A DNA stretch of 64,000 nt from Minwuia sp. (GCA_029210175.1 JARGPL010000019.1:186001-250000); one strand, 5' to 3'. Counted from the stretch's first letter, positions 7,967-17,078 are shown. The notes: a model not told the origin generated them from the letters alone. Numbers and translations: made by a program.

Positions 7967-9106
7967 TCACCAGCCCAACTGGCGGCTGGCGAGGTCCTTC
8001 ATGACTTCGGTGCTGCCGCCGCCGATGGTGAGTATCTTGGATTCGCGGAAGATCCGCTCCACCTTGTGGCCACGCAGCACGCTGGCACCGCCGAAGATCT
8101 GCGCCGCCTCCGCTGCAATCCATTCATGCGCGGCACCGCAATAGGCCTTCAGCATGGCGATTTCGGCGATGCAGCTTTCCCCCTGCATGACCCGCCAGAT
8201 CAGCGTGTCCGTCTGCGCCTCCATCGACTGGATGCGCATGGCCATTTCCACCAGCTTGTGGCGCACGACCTGGAATTCGGACAGGTGCCTGCCGAAGGTC
8301 ATCCGCTCATGGGCGTAGCGAACGGCTTCATTGTAGGCGCAGCGACTGGTGCCGATCTGCGTCGCGGCGATTCCCAGACGCTCCAGATTGAAGTTGTTCA
8401 TGATGCCGCGGAATCCGCCGTTCTCCGGCCCCAGCAGATTGCCCTTCGGCACCCGGACATTGTCGAACGTGATCTGGGCCGTGTCCGACGACCACCAGCC
8501 GCTCTTGCGCATGTTGGTGCGGCTGATGCCGGGAGTATCCGCTTCGATCAGCAGCAACGAAACACCGCCCATGCCCTCCCCGCCCGTGCGGACGGCAACG
8601 GACATGTAGTCGGCGCGGACACCATTTGAAATGAACGCCTTCTCTCCGTTCACCACATAGTGGTCACCGTCGGCGCGGGCCGTGGTCTTGATGTTGGCCA
8701 CATCCGACCCGCCATTGGGTTCGGAGATGGCGAGGCAGATGATCTTGTCGCCGCGCAGGACCTCTGGCGCGATCCGGCGTTTCAGGGCCTCTGAGCCAAG
8801 GTTGAGCACCGGCGGCAAGCCGATGCCGTGGGCCATCAGACCAACTCGGACGCCGCCGAAACCCGTGGCTGCAACCTCTTCCCGCACCAGGCAATAGAAC
8901 AGGATACCGCCGCCGCCGCCATATTCCTCCGGGAAGCCAAGGCCGAGCAGCCCTGCATCACCAGCCTTCTTGTAAAGCTCACGCGGGAAGGTGCCTTCCT
9001 CTTCCCAGGTTTCTCCATGGGGCTCGATCTCCTGATCACAGAACCGTCGGATCTGATCGCGGATGGTATCGGTGTCTTCGGTATAGATCGGATGCCGCAG
9101 GCTCAT
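7967..9106 (-). CDS. Acyl-CoA dehydrogenase
   Basis: This FAD-dependent enzyme would oxidise an acyl-CoA to the 2-enoyl-CoA. It has the family's three parts: an N-terminal helical region (DTIRDQIRRFCDQEIEPHGE), a middle beta domain with CLAISEPNGGSDVANIKTTA and GEKAFISNGVRADY, and a C-terminal helical domain with YAHERMTFGRHLSEFQ and AQIFGGASVLRGHKVERIFRE. The ATG at 9106 has a GGGGAAGGA site upstream and gives 379 aa, the typical length. The substrate chain length cannot be read from the sequence. Confidence 0.95.
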   Translation of the reverse strand: MSLRHPIYTEDTDTIRDQIRRFCDQEIEPHGETWEEEGTFPRELYKKAGDAGLLGLGFPEEYGGGGGILFYCLVREEVAATGFGGVRVGLMAHGIGLPPVLNLGSEALKRRIAPEVLRGDKIICLAISEPNGGSDVANIKTTARADGDHYVVNGEKAFISNGVRADYMSVAVRTGGEGMGGVSLLLIEADTPGISRTNMRKSGWWSSDTAQITFDNVRVPKGNLLGPENGGFRGIMNNFNLERLGIAATQIGTSRCAYNEAVRYAHERMTFGRHLSEFQVVRHKLVEMAMRIQSMEAQTDTLIWRVMQGESCIAEIAMLKAYCGAAHEWIAAEAAQIFGGASVLRGHKVERIFRESKILTIGGGSTEVMKDLASRQLGW

Positions 9107-9476
9107 GACTTGATTCCTTCCCCAGAAGCCGCGCCGAGTTTTCCATTCAATCAGCCGCATCTCATGCGGACCAATGCAAAGAAGGAAGCACCCCGTTCAC
9201 AGCGAGAATATCAAAATCCATTTCCGATATTCACGCGTATGAACGAGTGGTTACCGAGCCGCCAAACAGATGCCGGATCAAAAAGCCATTTGATCTGCAT
9301 GCATTGTTCGACTATCATCGAACCATGCACGTCACCATCCGGTGCTACCGCTTTCGCATATCAGGTCTTTTTTGGTCATGGCTCTCATAAATGACCGACA
9401 CCAATCTGGTGCGCGAGGTAACTGAGCCATGCCCCTGCGCGCCCGTCCGGTCGCGTTCGAACATTGAGGAACGATA
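9107..9476. other. 370-bp divergent intergenic region
   Basis: This gap separates the acyl-CoA dehydrogenase and the porin-like gene and should hold both promoters. It contains a short inverted repeat GTTCGA-6 nt-TCGAAC (about 9306-9323), a possible operator. A T-run at about 9366-9371 follows no stable stem. No protein-like ORF was recognised. Confidence 0.4.
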
Positions 9477-10589
9477 ATGAATATCCGCATGACCCCCGTG
9501 CCGCATGGTGCAGCAACAGGTGTGACAGCGCTCGGGATCGCCTTCGGCCTCGCCCTGGCACCGATGAGTGCGCAATCAGCAGAGGCCGCATTCCCGTCTG
9601 TATCGGGCGAGGTCGGGTTCGAGGTCCAGAATGACTTCAACTTTGAGTCCGAAGACCCCAACGCGGAACAGAACGAACTGGGCATGGTCATTGAGCCTGT
9701 CATCAACCTGAACCTGTCGCGCAACGTGTTTGTCACCACCGGCATGACGCTGGAGGCCGTGCGCGATCCCGGACCACAGGAAGACAGGGTGTTTCAGGAT
9801 CACGGCATCTTCGTCGATACGCTGACCCTGAACTACGAACAGGACGATTTCGCCGTCTACGCGGGCAAGTTCGGGCCAAACTTCTCCATAGGTTATGACG
9901 CGGCACCGGGTATCTATGGTTCAGACCTGCTGGGCGATGATGTGGAACTCGCGGAATTCATCGGCGCGGGCGGATCACTCGGTCTGGGTGAAACCGGCCT
10001 GGGCAACCTGGCGCTTTCAGGCAGTGTGTTCTTCCTTGATCGCACGTTCCTGAGCGAATCCTTCATCACCAATCGTGGCCGGACCAACCTCGCCGCAGGC
10101 GGCGCGGGCAATACGGAAGTGCCCGAATCCTTTGCGATTGCGCTGGATGGGGAAGCGGTGCCCGGCATGGATGGTCTGCGCTTTCACACCGCCTTCGCGC
10201 GTATGGGCGTCAACAACGCTGACACCGAATACCGGGCAACTGCGGGTGCGGACTGGGCCATTGCTGTCGATGACGATCTGACCCTGACCCCGCTGGCCGA
10301 GTACGTGCGGTTCTGGAATGCAGGCGGGAACGGTGCCGAAAGCCGAAACTACATGACCCTGTCGCTGCTCGCGGAAACCGGCCCCTGGAATGTGGCTATC
10401 GCCTTCACCGGCAAGGATGTCGATGTGGACAATGCCAATGGCTCCACCTTCGACCATCAGACCCAGATTTCCGCAGGCTATGCCTTTGCCAACGGTTTCA
10501 CGCTGGACGTCGGATACAAGAACGCCACTGCGGCCAACCAGACCACACAGACGCTGGGTGCTCTTGTCACCTACGCCGTCGCGTTCTGA
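9477..10589 (+). CDS. Outer-membrane beta-barrel, porin-like protein
   Basis: The 370-aa product has a signal peptide ending in SAQSAEA and then alternating short amphipathic strands with acidic turns typical of Gram-negative porins (FEVQNDFNF, TLTLNYEQDDFAVYAGKF, GYAFANGFTLDVGYKN). It ends in a terminal Phe (VTYAVAF), the signature for outer-membrane assembly. The start ATG follows GAGGAACGATA. It is likely a diffusion channel. The substrate and the exact porin family are not evident. It is followed at once by a small ORF with a mutated start (10627). Confidence 0.75.
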   Translation: MNIRMTPVPHGAATGVTALGIAFGLALAPMSAQSAEAAFPSVSGEVGFEVQNDFNFESEDPNAEQNELGMVIEPVINLNLSRNVFVTTGMTLEAVRDPGPQEDRVFQDHGIFVDTLTLNYEQDDFAVYAGKFGPNFSIGYDAAPGIYGSDLLGDDVELAEFIGAGGSLGLGETGLGNLALSGSVFFLDRTFLSESFITNRGRTNLAAGGAGNTEVPESFAIALDGEAVPGMDGLRFHTAFARMGVNNADTEYRATAGADWAIAVDDDLTLTPLAEYVRFWNAGGNGAESRNYMTLSLLAETGPWNVAIAFTGKDVDVDNANGSTFDHQTQISAGYAFANGFTLDVGYKNATAANQTTQTLGALVTYAVAF

Positions 10590-10626
10590 CCCCGCCCTCC
10601 GTTTCGATATCTTCAGGAGAAATCCA

Positions 10627-10737
10627 ACGCAGCTGACACGCACGACCGCACTCGTGTGCGGCATGGCCCTCGGGCTTGCAGCAGGGGCCGCTCATGCGAC
10701 GGCAGGGACAGGCATCACCAAGGGCATGCATCGCTGA
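10627..10737 (+). pseudogene. Signal-peptide remnant with ACG in place of a start codon
   Basis: An AGGAGA site (10615-10620) is followed at normal spacing by ACG rather than ATG. The frame then reads QLTRTTALVCGMALG and LAAGAAHA, a textbook Sec signal peptide with an A-x-A cleavage site. It stops 12 residues after cleavage. It looks like the 5' end of a periplasmic-protein gene that has lost its start and body. Alternatively it is a 36-aa secreted peptide with a non-standard start. It sits just after the porin-like gene. Confidence 0.35.
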
Positions 10738-10758
10738 ATCCCTTCACGATTCAGCCGC

Positions 10759-10887
10759 TCATGGCATCACGGCAATATCCGGCTGCGTTGCCGCGAGTTT
10801 GTGGCTGAGAGCGATCAGTCGATCCCTGTTCTCTGCCATTTCCTTCGCCAGAAGCTTCCGCAGCTTGCGTTCGACAACAGGTTTCAT
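10759..10887 (-). CDS. 42-aa charged helical ORF, doubtful
   Basis: The minus strand reads MKPVVERKLRKLLAKEMAEN onward and ends DIAVMP. It is a strongly helical, charged peptide that looks more like protein than the other frames of this gap. There is no convincing RBS, and the frame remains open upstream to about 10945. It lies divergent to imuA, upstream of the LexA boxes. It may be the tail of a lost gene. No family is recognised. Confidence 0.25.
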   Translation of the reverse strand: MKPVVERKLRKLLAKEMAENRDRLIALSHKLAATQPDIAVMP

Positions 10888-10975
10888 CAAACGACCGATT
10901 GTCGTCCCGCCGCGCGCATCACCATGCGACCGTTCAGGCTATCCAGATTGCGCAAATTATGTGATCGGAGGTCAT

Positions 10976-11001
10976 GTTCTCATGTAGAACAAAAAAAGAA
11001 C
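10976..11001 (+). promoter_or_regulatory. LexA (SOS) operator upstream of imuA
   Basis: GAAC-A7-GAAC occupies 10987-11001 and matches the alphaproteobacterial LexA box, the direct repeat GAAC-N7-GAAC. A further half-site, GTTC at 10976-10979, is inverted and lies exactly one 11-bp step upstream, giving three evenly phased half-sites. The box ends 18 bp before the imuA ATG, so LexA would block transcription of the imuA-imuB-dnaE2 operon until DNA damage. Confidence 0.85.
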
Positions 11002-11019
11002 ATCTGCTATTTTGGCAGC

Positions 11020-11814
11020 ATGAACGCACGACATCACAACCCCGCCCACCCCCTTGGAAAAATCCGGCCATTGCCGTGCATCCCCTTGAGGGCTGCGGCT
11101 TCATTTGAACAAAAACAACGCATTAAAGGTCATGTTGATGATACTGAATCACATAAAGAAGACCGGCTTCAAGCGCCGCCCCTGACCGGAACAGCGCAGC
11201 TGGTGGAGATGTTTGCTGACACGCGCGACGGTGCGGCGGTGGGCTTTGCCCTGGCGCAGATTCCGCCCGGGCGATCCATTCTCTGGGTGCAGGACCGCAT
11301 GTGCGCGCAGGAAACCGGGCAGCCACATGGCAGGGCGCTGGCCCGATTTGGTGGCGACCCGGACAAGTTGATCCTCGCCTGCGCACGACATGCCACCGAT
11401 GTGCTCTGGACCATGGAGGAAGGTCTGGCCTGCCCCTCGCTCGGGGCCGTGATCGGGGAGATCTGGGGCGACCCGAAAGTCCTCGACTTCACCGCCACGA
11501 AACGCCTGGCGCTCAGGGCGGAGCGGGTGGGCATTCCGGTCTTCCTGATCCGCTTTGGCGGCACGGAGGCCGCATCGGTGGCACGGCGGCGCTGGCGCGT
11601 GGCCTCCACCGCATCGACACCACATCCACACGATCCCCGCGCCCCGGGGGAGCCGCGCTGGCGCACGGAACTGTTCCGCGCCCGGGATGCGCGGCCAGGA
11701 ACATGGGAGGGCGGATATGACCGCACGGCGCATCGTCTCCATCTGGCTGCCCCACTTCGCGATCCAGCGCTGGCGACGCCGGCACTACGGCGTGAAGGCC
11801 ACGGCAGAGACTGA
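11020..11814 (+). CDS. imuA: ImuA, SOS mutagenesis accessory protein
   Basis: ImuA is the RecA/SulA-like small partner of ImuB in the DnaE2 mutasome. Family features include LVEMFADTRDGAAVGFALAQ, the block RSILWVQDRMCAQETGQPHG, GRALARFGGDPDKLILACAR and the ALRAERVGIPVFLIRFGG segment near the C-terminal part. From the ATG at 11020 it has 264 aa. The frame is open to 10801, but the LexA operator at 10976-11001 argues for the 11020 start. No clear RBS is visible. Its 3' end overlaps imuB by 98 bp. Expression should be induced by DNA damage. Confidence 0.9.
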   Translation: MNARHHNPAHPLGKIRPLPCIPLRAAASFEQKQRIKGHVDDTESHKEDRLQAPPLTGTAQLVEMFADTRDGAAVGFALAQIPPGRSILWVQDRMCAQETGQPHGRALARFGGDPDKLILACARHATDVLWTMEEGLACPSLGAVIGEIWGDPKVLDFTATKRLALRAERVGIPVFLIRFGGTEAASVARRRWRVASTASTPHPHDPRAPGEPRWRTELFRARDARPGTWEGGYDRTAHRLHLAAPLRDPALATPALRREGHGRD

Positions 11815-13384
11815 ACCCATCGTACTGGCCCGGCCCGGCACGCATGGCCCGGTGATCCACGACATGAACGCCACAGCCGCCGCGCTGGGGATGATCCGGG
11901 GGGCGCGCGTCACCGACATGCGCACCCTGGTGCCCGACCTGCGGGTGGAGGATGCGGAGGAACGGCTCGACAGTGCCGATCTGGCGCGTCTGTCCCACTG
12001 GTGTCAGCGCTGGTGCCCCTGGACACGGACGGACGGCGTGGATGGTCTGATGCTCGACACCACAGGCTCCGACCATCTCTGGGGCGGGGAAAGCGCGATC
12101 ATCGCGGACATGCGCCGCGCCTTCCGCGACGCCGGCCTGAGCACCCGCATCGCCATCGCCCCGACGGTGGGCAGTGCCTGGGCCTTCGCCCGGTACACGG
12201 GGACGGGATATGCGGGAACGGGGCAGGGGCAGGGTCAGGGTCAGGGTCAGGGCCAGGGTCAGGGCCAGGGCCAGGGTCAGGGTCAGGTCAGCATCTGCAC
12301 GCCTGATGCGCTGGCCACGACACTGGGCAAGCTGCCCGTGGCGGCGCTGCGGCTGGATGGCAATACGGTGCTGTTGCTGGAACGGCTGGGGTTCCGGACC
12401 ATCGGTGCCCTGGCTGACGTACCACGGGCCGCTCTTGCCCGACGGTTCCGCCATGGCACGCCCCTGCCCGGCAACCCGATGGCACGGCTGGATCAGGCCA
12501 TGGGGCGCACGACGGAGCCGCTGGTGGCGACGGCACTGACGGCGCCCCTGCGCAGCCTCGGCACCCTGGCAGAACCGATCACGGAGATCGACAGTTTCGC
12601 CCACATGCTGGACCACCTGATGGCGGACCTGGCGCAGCAGATGGAGGATCGCAACATCGGCACCCGTCGTCTGCGCTTCACCGGCTATCGCGTCGATGGC
12701 GGGGTGTCGGCGGTGGAGGTGGCAACCAGCCGCCCCAGCCGTGATCCTGTCCATCTGGCACGGCTTTTTGAGAACAAAATGGAAACATTTGATCCGGGGT
12801 TTGGTTTCGAGGCCATGACCCTGGACGTGCTGGATGGTCAGGATCTGACCATGGCACAGCAGGATCTGGGGGGTGAAACCGACAATGGCGTGGCCATGGC
12901 ACGGCTGGTGGACCGCTTGATCGCCCGGCTGGGACGGCAATCCGTGCTGCGTCCGGTGGGGCGGGGCAGCCATGTCCCTGAACGGGCGGAGGCCATGGTT
13001 CCCGCCGATCTGAGCCTTGCTACAGCAACGGCTACAGCAACGGTCACAGCGCCCGCGACGCCAGATGCGTTGCCGGATACGCCTGCCCCGGCGCGACCGC
13101 TGCGCCTGCTGCCCCGGCCAGAGGAAGTGCAGGTGCTGCACGCCATTCCCGATGGCCCCCCCGCCCGTTTCATCTGGCGTCGCCAGACCCACCGGATTGT
13201 CCGCAGTGGCGGGCCGGAACGGATCGCGCCGGAATGGTGGCGGGAGAAGTCGGTCGTGCGCCTGCGTGACTATTACAATGTGGAAGACAGCAGCGGCCGC
13301 CGCTACTGGATCTATCGGGAGGGGGTGGCCGGGGATGGCCGGGGCGGCAATCCGCACTGGTTCCTGCACGGGCTGGATGCCTGA
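11717..13384 (+). CDS. imuB: ImuB, non-catalytic Y-family polymerase-like protein
   Basis: ImuB links ImuA and DnaE2 to the beta clamp during mutagenic repair. The start MTARRIVSIWLPHFAIQRW and the block DGLMLDTTGSDHLWGGE are typical of ImuB. They occupy places where active Y-family polymerases carry catalytic acidic residues, so it is probably inactive as a polymerase. The C-terminal region (RPLRLLPRPEEVQVL ... WWREKSVVRLRDYY) is the usual ImuB tail. The ATG at 11717 follows GGGAGGG. Residues 169-190 are eleven Gly-Gln dipeptides encoded by a hexanucleotide repeat, an odd insertion before the segment SICTPDALATTLG. The stop overlaps the dnaE2 ATG (TGATG). Confidence 0.92.
   Translation: MTARRIVSIWLPHFAIQRWRRRHYGVKATAETEPIVLARPGTHGPVIHDMNATAAALGMIRGARVTDMRTLVPDLRVEDAEERLDSADLARLSHWCQRWCPWTRTDGVDGLMLDTTGSDHLWGGESAIIADMRRAFRDAGLSTRIAIAPTVGSAWAFARYTGTGYAGTGQGQGQGQGQGQGQGQGQGQGQVSICTPDALATTLGKLPVAALRLDGNTVLLLERLGFRTIGALADVPRAALARRFRHGTPLPGNPMARLDQAMGRTTEPLVATALTAPLRSLGTLAEPITEIDSFAHMLDHLMADLAQQMEDRNIGTRRLRFTGYRVDGGVSAVEVATSRPSRDPVHLARLFENKMETFDPGFGFEAMTLDVLDGQDLTMAQQDLGGETDNGVAMARLVDRLIARLGRQSVLRPVGRGSHVPERAEAMVPADLSLATATATATVTAPATPDALPDTPAPARPLRLLPRPEEVQVLHAIPDGPPARFIWRRQTHRIVRSGGPERIAPEWWREKSVVRLRDYYNVEDSSGRRYWIYREGVAGDGRGGNPHWFLHGLDA
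12221..12286 (+). repeat. Hexanucleotide tandem repeat (GGNCAG)x11 inside imuB
   Basis: Eleven in-frame units of GGG/GGT/GGC + CAG encode eleven Gly-Gln dipeptides. The unit length keeps the reading frame, so copy-number change would lengthen or shorten a flexible linker rather than inactivate imuB. The preceding codons (ACG GGG ACG GGA) suggest the repeat grew from a G-rich precursor. Confidence 0.95.
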
Positions 13385-16300
13385 TGCCGGAAGCGCCGCT
13401 GACCCCGGAAAAACGCCGTATCAAGGACCCTGGCACGTTCCGCCCCAACCCGCCCGCCCCCTTCGTGGAACTGGGGCTGGTATCCAACTTCTCGTTCCTG
13501 CGCGGCGCGTCGGACCCGGTGGATCTGGTGCTGACGGCGCACCTGCTGGGCTATGACGCGATGGGCATCGCCGACCGTAACACCATGGCCGGGACCGTGC
13601 GCGTTCATGGGGAGGCGGCGACGGCAGGCCTGCGCCCGGTGATCGGCTGTCGCCTGGACCTGCTGGATGCGCCGTCCCTGCTGGCCTATCCGAAGACCCG
13701 CGCGGGCTATGGCCAGCTCTGTGCCCTGCTGTCGGCGGGCAAGATGCAGGACGCGGCAGGGGAATGGCAGCGCAAGGGCCAGTGTGACCTGTCGCTGGCC
13801 ATGGTGGCGGAGGCCTGCGCCCGGACAGCGGGAGAGATCGTGCTGATCGCCATGCCGGATGCGTCCACCGATGCCTTCGCGGCGGAGGCGCCGCGTCTGG
13901 TGGCTCACCTGCCCGACCTGACCCACATCGCCGCCGCGTACCTGTATCGCGGCGATGACCGGGCGCGGATCAATCATCTGGACCGGCTGGCGGCGGCACA
14001 CGGGCTGCGGCTGCTGGCCACCAACGACGTGCATTACCACACGCCTGCGCGGCGCCCGCTGCAGGACGTGATGACCTGCATCCGCGAGAAGGTGACGATC
14101 CTGACCGCCGGGCATCGCCTGTACCCGAATGCGGAGCGGCATCTGAAAAGCCCCACCGAGATGCAGCGCCTGTTCGCGGACTGGCCGGACGCCATTCGCC
14201 AGAGCCGCATCATCGCCGACACCTGCACCTTCTCCCTGTCCGAACTGCGTTACGAATATCCGGAGGAAACGGTCCCCGAAGGCCGGACACCGGATGAACA
14301 GTTGCGCCTGCTGACCTGGGAAGGGGCGGCCGAACGCTATCCCGACGGGGTACCGGCAGACGTGGGCCAGACCCTTGAGAAGGAACTGGCGCTGATGGCG
14401 AAGATGGACATCGCACGGTATTTCCTGACCATCCGCGACATCGTGGATTTCGCGCGCGGCGAAGGCATTCTGTGTCAGGGGCGCGGATCGGCGGCCAACA
14501 GCGCCGTCTGTTACTGCCTGAAGATCACCAACGTCGACCCGGCGCAGCACCAGCTGCTGTTCGAACGTTTCATCTCGGAGGAACGCAAGGAACCGCCCGA
14601 CATCGACGTGGATTTCGAACACGAACGGCGGGAAGAGGTGATCCAGCACATCTATCAGCGCTATGGCCGTGACCGGGCCGGGCTGTGCGCCACCGTCATC
14701 CACTACCGCCCCCGCATGGCGATCCGCGAAGTGGGCAAGGTCATGGGCCTGTCGGAGGATGTGACCACGGCGCTGGCCCGCACCGTCTGGGGGTCCTGGG
14801 GATCATCGGTGGAGGACGAGATGGTGAATGAGGCGGGGCTGGACCTGTCCGACCCGCACCTGAAACGCACCATCGCGCTGACCCACGAACTGATCGGCAT
14901 GCCCCGCCACCTGTCGCAGCATGTGGGTGGTTTCATCCTGACCCAGCACCCGCTGGTGCAGACCGTGCCCATCGGCAATGGCGCCATGGCGGACCGCAGT
15001 TTCATCGAATGGGACAAGGATGACATCGACACGCTGGGCATCCTCAAGGTGGATGTGCTGGCGCTCGGCATGCTGACCTGCATCCGCAAGTGCTTCGACA
15101 TCCTGGCGGCGCAGTACGGGCGCGACCTGACGCTGGCCAGCACGCCGCAGGAAGACCCGGTGGTCTATGACATGCTCTGCCGGGGCGATTCGGTCGGTGT
15201 CTTCCAGGTCGAGAGCCGGGCGCAGATGAACATGCTGCCCCGCCTGAAGCCCCGCACCTTCTATGACCTGGTGATCGAGGTGGCGATTGTCCGCCCCGGC
15301 CCGATCCAGGGCGACATGGTGCATCCCTATCTGCGGCGCAGGCAGGGGAAGGAGCCCGAGGTCTATCCCTCCCCCGGCCCCGAACATGACCCGGACGAGC
15401 TGAAGAACATCCTGAAGCGGACCCTTGGGGTGCCGATCTTTCAGGAACAGGCGATGAAGATCGCCATGGTCGCCGCGTGTTTCTCCCCCGTGGAGGCCAA
15501 TCAGCTGCGCAAGGCCATGGCCACGTTCCGCTCGAAAGGTCTGGTCAGCGAACACAGGGAAAAGATGGTCGGGCGCATGGTGGAGCGCGGTTATGACCCG
15601 GAATTCGCGGCACGCTGCTTCAGCCAGATCGAGGGCTTCGGTGAATATGGCTTTCCCGAAAGCCATGCCGCCAGCTTCGCCCATCTGGTCTATGTCTCCA
15701 GCTGGCTGAAATGCCATTACCCCGCCGTGTTTGCCGCCGGGTTGCTGAATTCCCAGCCCATGGGGTTCTATGCCCCCGCCCAGATCGTGCGTGACGCCCG
15801 TGAACATGGTGTCATCGTGCGGGCCGTCGACGTGAATTACAGCGACTGGGACAATGTGCTGGAGCCACTGAAGGTGCCATTGAAGACCGGCAGGCACGAT
15901 TACGCCCTGCGGCTGGGCCTGCGCCAGATCACCGGACTGTCCAGGGAAGACGCCGCGCGGCTGCTGAACCATCGCGGGTCGCCTTATGAAACCGTCGAAC
16001 AGTTGCGCAGCCGCGCCCGCCTGTCTCCGCGCGGCATCCAGACCCTGGCGGCGGCAGACGCGTTCCGGTCCATGGCGCGGGACCGGCGCGGCGCGCTGTG
16101 GGATGCGCGCGCCATCAAGAACGCGCCCGACCTGCCACTGTTCAGCTACAGCGCCGCACAGGATGAGGGCGCAGACACGGACGTGCTGCTGCCCGCCATG
16201 CCGTTGAGCGCCCATGTGGTCGCCGACTACCAGACCCTGCGTCTGTCGCTGAAGGCCCACCCGATGAGCTTCCTGCGGGCGGCCTACCGCGCGGAGGGCT

Positions 16301-16728
16301 TCACCCCCGCCGATCGCCTGCGCAGCCTGGGCAACGGGCGCGCCGTCTCCACCGCCGGTGTCGTGCTGATCCGCCAGCGCCCGGGCAGCGCCAGGGGCGT
16401 TGTCTTCATCACGCTGGAGGATGAGACCGGGGTGGCCAACCTGGTGGTCTGGCCCGACACCATGAAGCAGTTTCGCCGCACCATCATGGGCGCGCGCCTG
16501 ATGGCGGTGCACGGCATGGTGCAGATGGATGACGATGTGCTGCATGTGGTCGCCAGGCGCCTGGTGGATGAAACCGCCCGCCTGGGGGAACTGTCCGACG
16601 ACCTGATGCCATCCCCCCTCGCCCGTGCCGACCATGTCACCACCCCCCTGCCCGCCCACAGTCAGCCCCCCACCAGAGGCCACCCCCGCAACACCCGCAT
16701 CATCCCGAAATCCCGGGACTTTCATTGA
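13384..16728 (+). CDS. dnaE2: Error-prone DNA polymerase III alpha subunit DnaE2
   Basis: DnaE2 (ImuC) is the catalytic polymerase of the SOS mutasome. The 1114-aa protein starts with a PHP domain (ELGLVSNFSFLRGASDPVDL) whose first metal motif is altered, as usual for DnaE2. It continues with the polymerase core containing CQGRGSAANSAVCYCL and the catalytic PDIDVDF (D406, D408), then SQHVGGFILT, the fingers region LKRTLGVPIFQEQAMKIA, and an OB fold near the C-terminus (GVVFITLEDETGVANLVVW). Length matches the family. Its ATG overlaps the imuB stop, giving a tightly coupled imuA-imuB-dnaE2 operon under the LexA site at 10976. Confidence 0.97.
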   Translation: MPEAPLTPEKRRIKDPGTFRPNPPAPFVELGLVSNFSFLRGASDPVDLVLTAHLLGYDAMGIADRNTMAGTVRVHGEAATAGLRPVIGCRLDLLDAPSLLAYPKTRAGYGQLCALLSAGKMQDAAGEWQRKGQCDLSLAMVAEACARTAGEIVLIAMPDASTDAFAAEAPRLVAHLPDLTHIAAAYLYRGDDRARINHLDRLAAAHGLRLLATNDVHYHTPARRPLQDVMTCIREKVTILTAGHRLYPNAERHLKSPTEMQRLFADWPDAIRQSRIIADTCTFSLSELRYEYPEETVPEGRTPDEQLRLLTWEGAAERYPDGVPADVGQTLEKELALMAKMDIARYFLTIRDIVDFARGEGILCQGRGSAANSAVCYCLKITNVDPAQHQLLFERFISEERKEPPDIDVDFEHERREEVIQHIYQRYGRDRAGLCATVIHYRPRMAIREVGKVMGLSEDVTTALARTVWGSWGSSVEDEMVNEAGLDLSDPHLKRTIALTHELIGMPRHLSQHVGGFILTQHPLVQTVPIGNGAMADRSFIEWDKDDIDTLGILKVDVLALGMLTCIRKCFDILAAQYGRDLTLASTPQEDPVVYDMLCRGDSVGVFQVESRAQMNMLPRLKPRTFYDLVIEVAIVRPGPIQGDMVHPYLRRRQGKEPEVYPSPGPEHDPDELKNILKRTLGVPIFQEQAMKIAMVAACFSPVEANQLRKAMATFRSKGLVSEHREKMVGRMVERGYDPEFAARCFSQIEGFGEYGFPESHAASFAHLVYVSSWLKCHYPAVFAAGLLNSQPMGFYAPAQIVRDAREHGVIVRAVDVNYSDWDNVLEPLKVPLKTGRHDYALRLGLRQITGLSREDAARLLNHRGSPYETVEQLRSRARLSPRGIQTLAAADAFRSMARDRRGALWDARAIKNAPDLPLFSYSAAQDEGADTDVLLPAMPLSAHVVADYQTLRLSLKAHPMSFLRAAYRAEGFTPADRLRSLGNGRAVSTAGVVLIRQRPGSARGVVFITLEDETGVANLVVWPDTMKQFRRTIMGARLMAVHGMVQMDDDVLHVVARRLVDETARLGELSDDLMPSPLARADHVTTPLPAHSQPPTRGHPRNTRIIPKSRDFH

Positions 16729-16832
16729 GGCAGGTCGGCGAGGCACGGCGTTCACCCTCCATCAATCCTGAAGCACTCATTTCATCCATCGCATCACAAC
16801 CCTGACCAACTTCAATCACAGGATGTAGAACG

Positions 16833-17078
16833 ATGTTGAAATTTCTGGACCTGAAACGAAAGGACAGCGCGGGTGAAGCAGAAGATGAGAGTGACGTGAT
16901 CGCCACCAGGAAAGCGCTGCAGCAGAGCGGTGACAACGCTCCACCAGGCGGGCACCTGTCGGGCTGGCGTGACCAGGGGACCACAGACGCACTGAAGGCC
17001 GTGCAACGTCGCAACGGCATCTGGCCTGACAGGACCATGCGCCCCGGCGGCCCTGGGCGCACGACGCAATCGTGGTGA
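16833..17078 (+). CDS. 81-aa protein with a peptidoglycan-binding-like C-terminus
   Basis: The ORF starts MLKFLDLKRKDSAGEAEDE, preceded by an AGGATG site. It ends with TTDALKAVQRRNGIWPDRTM and a PGGP motif. That ending resembles the core of a type-1 peptidoglycan-binding repeat (LK.FQ..NGL..DG...PGGPTE) as found in some alphaproteobacterial and phage proteins. It stops where the repeat would be expected to continue. It lies just before an IS3-family remnant, so it may be a gene truncated by that insertion. No signal peptide is seen. Confidence 0.4.
   Translation: MLKFLDLKRKDSAGEAEDESDVIATRKALQQSGDNAPPGGHLSGWRDQGTTDALKAVQRRNGIWPDRTMRPGGPGRTTQSW

Noticed and set aside
12197-12300. Long minus-strand ORFs rich in Leu-Thr repeats opposite imuB
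   Set aside because: They are shadows produced by the GGNCAG repeat read on the other strand.
14803-16755. 650-aa minus-strand ORF opposite dnaE2
   Set aside because: It is a GC-rich antisense shadow. The plus strand encodes an intact DnaE2 with all polymerase motifs.
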